DNA of 5,273 bases, taken from assembly GCA_003555335.1 (NCBI GenBank), contig PWHD01000029.1:1-5273 (forward strand). Reading direction: 5' to 3'. The translations under genes and the position numbers were made by a program. This stretch comes from Mollicutes bacterium (GTDB taxonomy: Bacteria > Bacillota_I > Bacilli_A > Izemoplasmatales > Izemoplasmataceae). Under the pieces are notes generated by a model, which was given only the letters and a program-made list of their open reading frames with translations, was not told the origin of the DNA and made no database searches. Within the stretch, counting starts at the first letter, position 1. The number at the start of each line of letters is the position of its first letter. Below, piece by piece: positions 1 to 3,311 of the stretch.

Positions 1-1085
1 AGGTTGTGTTCGAGCCGATTGATCGATGCCTGTATGTGAAGCGCCAGGCTTCGTTTCAGGATGTCATCCTGGGAAAGGTTTGTGTCCAGCAGGGATTCCG
101 CACGTGCGATCATGGCCTCGACCACATTTTCAATGGATGGCGAGAATGCTTGGTCGTCGGTTTCGTTTTGAGCTTGCACTTTCGCGCCGAGCATGTGCAT
201 CAGGATGTAACATGCTTCATCGTCGGGTAGTTCAATGTCGAAGGCTGATTCGATGGCTTCGACGAACGCATTCGCTTTGTCATAAAGTTCATTGTTCTTG
301 AGGCGTTGCTTGGTCTTATTGTCAAGCTTGACATACTGTCCATCCCTTGCTCGTTTCAAGGCGATTGCAATATGGATGACCAATGCCACAAACCCTTCAT
401 CGGAAAACTGTAAGGGGGACGAGGTTTCCATGGTTTTGACAATGCGCTTGAGGCGACCGATTTCAAAGGCGTCGAACTGACTGAATATGGCGGAGCCGAT
501 ATAGTCTTCCATTCCTTTGAAATCTTCATGGTCCACCACACCGCGAATCATTTTGAGCAGGGTGTGGTTGTCTTTTTGGAGCTGATAGATGGTCGCAAGG
601 ATTTGTCTACGTTTCTTTTCACTGGCAAGCACGCGTACCCCTTTGTTGCGAACCCGCTCCAAGCGAAGATGATATCCCTTGAGCCAACGTTCCACCTTTT
701 CAAGATCGTTGACCATGGTGCCGTGCGAGACATGGATTTCTTCGGCCAAGGACTGGATGGTAAGGTAGTCATCGTATTCAAGCAAACGGACAATCAGGTA
801 ATGCACCCGGGACTCCGCGTCGCTCAGATGTTCCTCACCGGTGCCTCCGGCCAGTATGTGCAGGGTGTTGATCGATTCATTGTCCGCTTCAAGCCACATC
901 CCCACACGCGGTTTCTTGATGATTGAAGAGCGATATTCAGACAAAACCTCATTCAGATGATTAATGTATTCGTGAAGGGTGCGTTCAGACATGTCAACCT
1001 CTTGTTTCAGACGCTCAGTGGTTAACACATCATGGGTCAGAAATGCGTACAGAATCTTTTTCGACTTTTTATCCAATGATTTCAT
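1..1085 (-). CDS. PRD-domain PTS-controlled transcriptional regulator (LicR/MtlR/ManR type), N-terminal part; C-terminus outside window
   Basis: The minus strand is open from the ATG at 1085-1083 to the window edge: 361 full codons, no stop. Residues 1-60 form a winged helix-turn-helix (recognition region near LTTERLKQEVDMSERTLHEY, 21-40). Residues 88-155 form a second HTH of the Mga/HTH-11 kind (LTIQSLAEEIHVSHGTMVND, 108-127). PRD1 spans about 178-305, with His238 (FVALVIHIAI) and His297 (ACYILMHMLG). They are 59 residues apart, the spacing of the two phosphorylated histidines in PRD1 of LicT. PRD2 begins near 318, and LALHIQASINRLEH carries its first His (350). Family members usually continue with PRD2, an EIIB-like and an EIIA-like domain, so about half the protein is missing. 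Such proteins are cytoplasmic DNA-binding activators whose activity is set by phosphorylation from HPr and EIIB. The divergent manA suggests a mannose or fructose-type target, which is inference. The start is supported by AGGGAGA at 1097-1091. The two DNA-binding HTHs argue against a BglG/LicT RNA-binding antiterminator. Confidence 0.93.
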   Translation of the reverse strand, partial: MKSLDKKSKKILYAFLTHDVLTTERLKQEVDMSERTLHEYINHLNEVLSEYRSSIIKKPRVGMWLEADNESINTLHILAGGTGEEHLSDAESRVHYLIVRLLEYDDYLTIQSLAEEIHVSHGTMVNDLEKVERWLKGYHLRLERVRNKGVRVLASEKKRRQILATIYQLQKDNHTLLKMIRGVVDHEDFKGMEDYIGSAIFSQFDAFEIGRLKRIVKTMETSSPLQFSDEGFVALVIHIAIALKRARDGQYVKLDNKTKQRLKNNELYDKANAFVEAIESAFDIELPDDEACYILMHMLGAKVQAQNETDDQAFSPSIENVVEAMIARAESLLDTNLSQDDILKRSLALHIQASINRLEHN

Positions 1086-1090
1086 CGCAG

Positions 1091-1097
1091 TCTCCCT
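1091..1097 (-). promoter_or_regulatory. Ribosome binding site of the PRD regulator
   Basis: On the minus strand AGGGAGA lies five bases before the ATG at 1085. It is part of a longer purine run (GAGAGGGAGA). It supports this start over the next in-frame Met (codon 32), which would lose most of the first HTH. Confidence 0.75.
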
Positions 1098-1153
1098 CTC
1101 GCTTCAATTTCATTTTATATCTTAAGTCTACACCATAAAATACAATCATTTGC

Positions 1154-1192
1154 AAAAAACCTTGCAGTGTGTTGGTATTAACCACTCGCAAG
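1154..1192 (-). terminator. Possible intrinsic terminator or attenuator in the leader of the PRD regulator
   Basis: On the minus strand CTTGC-(G)-AGTG (1192-1183) can pair with CACT-GCAAG (1169-1161), giving nine pairs with one bulged G and a 13-base loop. After one G it is followed by six T (1159-1154). This is the form of a Rho-independent terminator, about 70 bases before the regulator start and reading towards it. It would stop transcripts started further upstream, including antisense transcripts from the manA side, or act as an attenuator. A separate promoter between it and the gene (AT-rich stretch 1105-1150) is possible, but no convincing -35/-10 pair stands out. Confidence 0.45.
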
Positions 1193-1193
1193 C

Positions 1194-1213
1194 CCACAAA
1201 CAGGGGTTTGTGG
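1194..1213. repeat. 8-bp perfect inverted repeat in the divergent control region (possible operator)
   Basis: CCACAAAC (1194-1201) and GTTTGTGG (1206-1213) are perfect inverted copies around a four-base centre, AGGG. No T-run follows on either strand, so it is not a terminator. Its place between the divergent regulator and manA fits an operator for a dimeric DNA-binding protein, perhaps the PRD regulator itself. That function is inferred only from position and symmetry. Confidence 0.45.
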
Positions 1214-1227
1214 CGTTCCAAGATGTA

Positions 1228-1241
1228 TGTATGCGGTTTCA
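1228..1241 (+). promoter_or_regulatory. cre-like box (CcpA catabolite control), candidate
   Basis: TGTATGCGGTTTCA matches the Bacillota cre consensus TGWAARCGYTWWCW at 12 of 14 positions, including the central CG, the leading TG and the closing CA. It lies about 60 bases upstream of the manA -35 box and in the leader region of the PRD regulator. At this distance it could serve activation or repression of either gene. Carbon catabolite control of PTS and sugar genes through CcpA is standard in Bacillota. A single match of this kind can arise by chance. Confidence 0.4.
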
Positions 1242-1302
1242 TTATTGCTTCTGGTGGCGTTCTTTCACTACGGTGTTTTTCATATATTGGGACCTGGGTT
1301 CG

Positions 1303-1330
1303 TTGAATCTTCCATAAAAAACCGTACAAT
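1303..1330 (+). promoter_or_regulatory. Sigma-A-type promoter of manA
   Basis: TTGAAT (1303-1308) and TACAAT (1325-1330) are separated by 16 bases. They match the vegetative consensus at four of six and five of six positions. Transcription would begin near 1337, leaving a leader of about 30 bases before the manA ATG, with the ribosome binding site inside it. No better box lies between 1214 and 1366 on this strand. Confidence 0.65.
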
Positions 1331-1353
1331 GTACTTGATTACATCGTTTTTGA

Positions 1354-1359
1354 AAGGAG
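1354..1359 (+). promoter_or_regulatory. Ribosome binding site of manA
   Basis: AAGGAG sits seven bases before the ATG at 1367, an ideal Bacillota spacing, and fixes that start codon. Confidence 0.85.
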
Positions 1360-1366
1360 CATCCTT

Positions 1367-2245
1367 ATGCCATACCGCATCGAACCCATTTTCAAAGCGA
1401 AACCCTGGGGAGGAAACAGACTGAGCACAATGTATGGTTTTACCACCGACCAGGAAAACATCGGCGAGTGTTGGGGCATCAGCGGCTATAAAGGCAGTGA
1501 AACACGCCTGGCCGAGGGTCCCTATGAAGAGTTCTCCCTGCATGAACTCTGGACACAACACCCCGAACTGTTCGGCCATCACCCCAGTAAAGATTTCCCC
1601 ATTCTCATCAAGCTGATCGATGCGCAGGATGATTTGTCCATCCAGGTGCACCCCGATGATGATTATGCCAAAATCCATGAACACTCACTGGGCAAGTCCG
1701 AATGCTGGTACATCCTCGACTGCAAGCCTGAAAGCGACATCATCATCGGCCACCAAGCCGATACGATGGACACATTCAAAGCCTATGTGGAGGAAGGAAG
1801 ATTCCTAGAACTGGTCAACCATTATCCCATTCAACCACACGATGCATTCCGCATCAACCCCGGAACAATCCATGCAATAAAAAAAGACACTCAATTGCTG
1901 GAAATCCAGCAATCCAGTGACGTTACCTACCGTTTCTATGATTATGACCGCATTTATGATGGGAAAAAACGTCCGCTCCATCTCAAGCAAGCCATGGACG
2001 TCATCAACATCCCTGACAATAAGGTCATTCATGACCTCAGTACGCCTTACTTCACCACTGACATCCACACCACACCCAACATCCTTCCACCCCATCAACA
2101 CGGCCGCTATCTTTTCATATCCCAAGGATCACTCACCATAAACGGCACACCCTACCAAGCGGGAACCTTTCTTTTCTCCCCTTGCGATGAAACCTTGCAT
2201 ATTGAAGGAAAAGACTTTGAACTGGTCGATGTGACCATTAACTGA
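1367..2245 (+). CDS. manA: Mannose-6-phosphate isomerase, class I (short Gram-positive type)
   Basis: This cytoplasmic Zn-dependent cupin enzyme interconverts mannose 6-phosphate and fructose 6-phosphate, linking PTS-imported mannose to glycolysis and fructose 6-phosphate to mannose-containing polymers. The 292-residue frame has the class I signature. The N-terminus holds KPWGG (12-16) and GECWGIS (33-39). The metal-site motif SIQVHPDDDYA (91-101) supplies Gln93 and His95. Glu112 follows in KSECWYIL, and His169 in NPGTIHAI. The substrate-site region QQSSDVTYRFYDYDR ends at Arg195. The C-terminal third is the second, smaller beta-barrel. It is slightly shorter than the roughly 315 residues of typical Bacillus or Streptococcus enzymes, but all expected metal-binding residues are visible and no frameshift is seen. 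It appears monocistronic, with its own promoter (1303-1330) and terminator (2258-2300). It is divergent from a PTS-type regulator that may control it, and a cre-like box lies upstream. Family assignment is very secure. A strict role in mannose catabolism rather than polysaccharide precursor supply is not shown. Confidence 0.97.
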   Translation: MPYRIEPIFKAKPWGGNRLSTMYGFTTDQENIGECWGISGYKGSETRLAEGPYEEFSLHELWTQHPELFGHHPSKDFPILIKLIDAQDDLSIQVHPDDDYAKIHEHSLGKSECWYILDCKPESDIIIGHQADTMDTFKAYVEEGRFLELVNHYPIQPHDAFRINPGTIHAIKKDTQLLEIQQSSDVTYRFYDYDRIYDGKKRPLHLKQAMDVINIPDNKVIHDLSTPYFTTDIHTTPNILPPHQHGRYLFISQGSLTINGTPYQAGTFLFSPCDETLHIEGKDFELVDVTIN

Positions 2246-2257
2246 TATAAGCCAAAC

Positions 2258-2300
2258 AAAAAGGTGATTCTGAACACTGATGGTTCAGGATCACCCTTTT
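2258..2300. terminator. Bidirectional Rho-independent terminator between manA and the zinc-ribbon gene
   Basis: GGTGATTCTGAAC (2263-2275) pairs with GTTCAGGATCACC (2283-2295): thirteen pairs including one T-G wobble, around a seven-base loop. On the plus strand it is followed by CTTTTATTATT, ending the manA transcript 18 bases after its stop codon. On the minus strand the stem is followed by TTTTTGTTT (2262-2254), ending the convergent zinc-ribbon transcript. One hairpin thus serves both genes. Confidence 0.92.
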
Positions 2301-2346
2301 ATTATTGCAAGTGTCTCATATTCAATCGCTGTTTTGCTTAATAATA

Positions 2347-2694
2347 TCATTCGCTGCCGTGTTTGAACTTAAGTACCGCATACATACAGGCAATCAGTGT
2401 AGCGGAAGTGAACAGACTCCCAAAGATGACCGCCAACCCAAACGCATCCGAGCTTTGATAAGACGCCTGTTGCAGGTAGAATATGCCGACAACACCCGCC
2501 GCAAAATAGAACAACACCATGAAAATCTGAATGGTATCCAAAAGCTTCTTACCGTCGAATTGATCCCGGTATTCAGACTTACGCACCACATCGTTTCCTG
2601 ATTCATTGATTATTTGACCGGATACTTCATACCCACAGGCCGAACAAAACCGATCGGTCTCATTCAACGTCGCTTCACACTGTTTACACTCCAT
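2347..2694 (-). CDS. Small zinc-ribbon membrane protein of unknown function
   Basis: The protein has 115 residues. An N-terminal zinc ribbon has two CxxC knuckles (Cys3/Cys6 and Cys17/Cys20, within MECKQCEATL and RFCSACGYEV). A polar linker (about 24-50) rich in Asn, Asp, Lys and Arg follows. Two hydrophobic segments (about 53-74 and 84-107) fit a membrane hairpin, before a short charged tail, KFKHGSE. With an even number of membrane spans, both ends should lie on the same side, probably the cytoplasm, where the zinc ribbon could bind a protein or nucleic-acid partner. Such zinc-ribbon plus membrane proteins are common in Bacillota and mostly uncharacterised, and I do not recognise a specific family. 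Of two nearby starts, GTG at 2700 and ATG at 2694, I chose ATG, because AAGGAG (2709-2704) is nine bases before it but only three before the GTG. It is convergent with manA, shares its terminator, and appears monocistronic. Confidence 0.8.
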   Translation of the reverse strand: MECKQCEATLNETDRFCSACGYEVSGQIINESGNDVVRKSEYRDQFDGKKLLDTIQIFMVLFYFAAGVVGIFYLQQASYQSSDAFGLAVIFGSLFTSATLIACMYAVLKFKHGSE

Positions 2695-2703
2695 TGTCAC
2701 ACA

Positions 2704-2709
2704 CTCCTT
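2704..2709 (-). promoter_or_regulatory. Ribosome binding site that decides the zinc-ribbon gene start
   Basis: On the minus strand AAGGAG (2709-2704) is followed by TGTGTGACAATG. The spacing is three bases to the GTG at 2700 and nine to the ATG at 2694, so the ATG is the likely start. Confidence 0.75.
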
Positions 2710-2721
2710 CGTTTACCCTGT

Positions 2722-2727
2722 ATTATA
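2722..2727 (-). promoter_or_regulatory. Candidate -10 box for the zinc-ribbon gene
   Basis: The minus strand carries a perfect TATAAT at 2727-2722, about 30 bases before the start codon. At 17 bases' spacing the -35 position reads ACAGTA, a poor match, so the promoter is either weak, dependent on an activator, or misplaced. The surrounding DNA is very AT-rich and such hexamers are frequent by chance. Confidence 0.4.
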
Positions 2728-2888
2728 ATAATTCTTTCATACTTTACTGTAGCTTACAAAATAAAGGCATTGTCTATCCCCCGTTTTGCATCAACAAATC
2801 AAGTATAGCATGGCGTGATTGCACTGTCTATATTATATTTTTATTTTAAGCCCTTCATTAAGGTCTTTATATGATTTCAATACATATG

Positions 2889-2905
2889 ATATATGCCCCA
2901 TATAT
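2889..2905. repeat. AT-rich inverted repeat, 7-bp arms
   Basis: ATATATG (2889-2895) and CATATAT (2899-2905) are perfect inverted copies around CCC. The symmetry and length fit a small operator, but no regulator or nearby start is tied to it, and AT-rich palindromes arise easily by chance. Confidence 0.3.
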
Positions 2906-2976
2906 TCACGCATAAATATGCCAACAAAACAATTCTCGGATGATTTGTAATGGACGCAAAAAGACCTTTCGCAATC

Positions 2977-2988
2977 GCAAGATCTTGC
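2977..2988. repeat. 12-bp perfect palindrome
   Basis: GCAAGATCTTGC is a perfect uninterrupted palindrome in an otherwise featureless stretch. It could be a protein-binding site. There is no T-run and no loop, so it is not a terminator. Its meaning is unknown. Confidence 0.3.
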
Positions 2989-3134
2989 CTCTCATATTCC
3001 TCCATATGTGGCTACAGGTCAGTGCATGCAAAACAGAAAACCATTGGTTCGTTTTTGTCGGATTGAAGCGTAAGCTTAGGAATACTCTTTCGTTTAAACT
3101 ACCAAATAATATGGTTTTGCATGAAAGAAACATG

Positions 3135-3140
3135 TATAAT
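3135..3140 (+). promoter_or_regulatory. Candidate -10 box for the lipoprotein leader transcript
   Basis: A perfect TATAAT lies 171 bases before the lipoprotein ATG, with TG directly in front of it. The -35 position at 17 bases' spacing (TGGTTT) is a poor match. It is the best vegetative -10 hexamer in the 200 bases before the gene. If used, the transcript would start near 3147 and carry a leader of about 165 bases containing the hairpin at 3241-3290. Confidence 0.4.
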
Positions 3141-3188
3141 GATATTGGGAGGCATTATCGCGTTTGCATTTTTGGGGAGGGGTTCGCT

Positions 3189-3251
3189 TTGCAGTTTTTT
3201 GTTTTTTCAACAGGGATTGGCGACAGTTTTGTAAATTTCGACACATTGTGA
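3189..3251 (+). CDS. Possible 20-codon leader peptide (weak)
   Basis: A strong purine run, GGGGAGGGG (3174-3182), lies six bases before a TTG codon that opens a 20-codon frame (LQFFVFSTGIGDSFVNFDTL), ending with TGA at 3249-3251. The stop falls inside the first arm region of the following hairpin, the layout expected if a translating ribosome influences that hairpin. Five of the 20 residues are Phe, but the T-rich DNA alone could give this. The start is a non-ATG codon and the same frame is open further upstream. The SD-like run may simply be fortuitous. I regard this as a hypothesis. Confidence 0.2.
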   Translation: MQFFVFSTGIGDSFVNFDTL

Positions 3252-3290
3252 ACATCCTTTTTGTGGTGGATGTCTGATGTGTTTTTTTTT
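3241..3290 (+). terminator. Bipartite hairpin with T9: terminator or attenuator just before the lipoprotein gene
   Basis: An outer stem ACACAT (3241-3246) / ATGTGT (3277-3282) encloses an inner stem ACATCC (3252-3257) / GGATGT (3268-3273), with a 10-base loop and a small asymmetric internal loop. Nine T follow directly (3282-3290). This is the form of an intrinsic terminator, although the stem is AT-rich. It ends only 9 bases before the lipoprotein ribosome binding site. Either it ends an upstream short transcript, or it conditionally blocks the lipoprotein transcript. No promoter is apparent between it and the gene. Confidence 0.5.
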
Positions 3291-3299
3291 ATTAAATTG

Positions 3300-3305
3300 A
3301 GGAGG
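3300..3305 (+). promoter_or_regulatory. Ribosome binding site of the lipoprotein gene
   Basis: A perfect AGGAGG six bases before the ATG at 3312 fixes the start. The signal peptide begins directly at this Met. Confidence 0.88.
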
Positions 3306-3311
3306 GGTTAC

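Larger units (their letters stand above)
2728..3134. other. AT-rich intergenic stretch with no supported gene
   Basis: This part of the gap between the divergent zinc-ribbon and lipoprotein genes holds no coding frame with a ribosome binding site or recognisable protein. Visible structure is limited. An inverted repeat lies at 2889-2905 and a 12-base palindrome at 2977-2988. Many TATA-like hexamers occur, and a loose plus-strand promoter match, TTGCAC (2819-2824) with TATTTT (2842-2847), has 17-base spacing. It may be ordinary spacer DNA, a decayed gene, or may hold a small RNA. Nothing in it allows a choice. Confidence 0.6.

Noticed and set aside
528..926. 132-codon plus-strand frame opposite the PRD regulator
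   Set aside because: It is a shadow of the regulator: the minus-strand translation shows clear HTH and PRD motifs through the same bases.
1154..1213. RAT-type RNA antiterminator site for a BglG/LicT protein
   Set aside because: The hairpin sequence does not resemble the known RAT sites (GGATTGTTACTGC-type core), and the regulator here has two DNA-binding HTHs and no CAT RNA-binding domain at its N-terminus.
1069..1329. 86-codon minus-strand frame upstream of the PRD regulator
   Set aside because: It overlaps the regulator start, the hairpin, the inverted repeat and the manA promoter, and has no ribosome binding site. The regulator reading is strongly supported instead.
2950..3066. 38-residue plus-strand frame starting MDAKRPFAIARSCL
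   Set aside because: It lacks a ribosome binding site and any recognisable similarity, and is too short to support on its own. I considered a transposase remnant but saw no terminal repeats or catalytic motif.
2906..3133. 75-codon minus-strand frame in the intergenic stretch
   Set aside because: No ribosome binding site precedes the ATG, the sequence has no protein-like pattern, and it overlaps another equally unsupported frame on the other strand.
3151..3170. Second cre-like box near the lipoprotein promoter (minus strand TGCAAACGCG)
   Set aside because: Only one half-site fits the consensus. The second half (ATAA in place of TWWCW) does not, so the match is not better than chance.
2940..3251. 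103-codon plus-strand frame in the intergenic stretch
   Set aside because: There is no ribosome binding site before the ATG, no recognisable protein features, and it spans the likely -10 box at 3135. Only the last 20 codons have an SD-like sequence, kept as a weak leader-peptide candidate.
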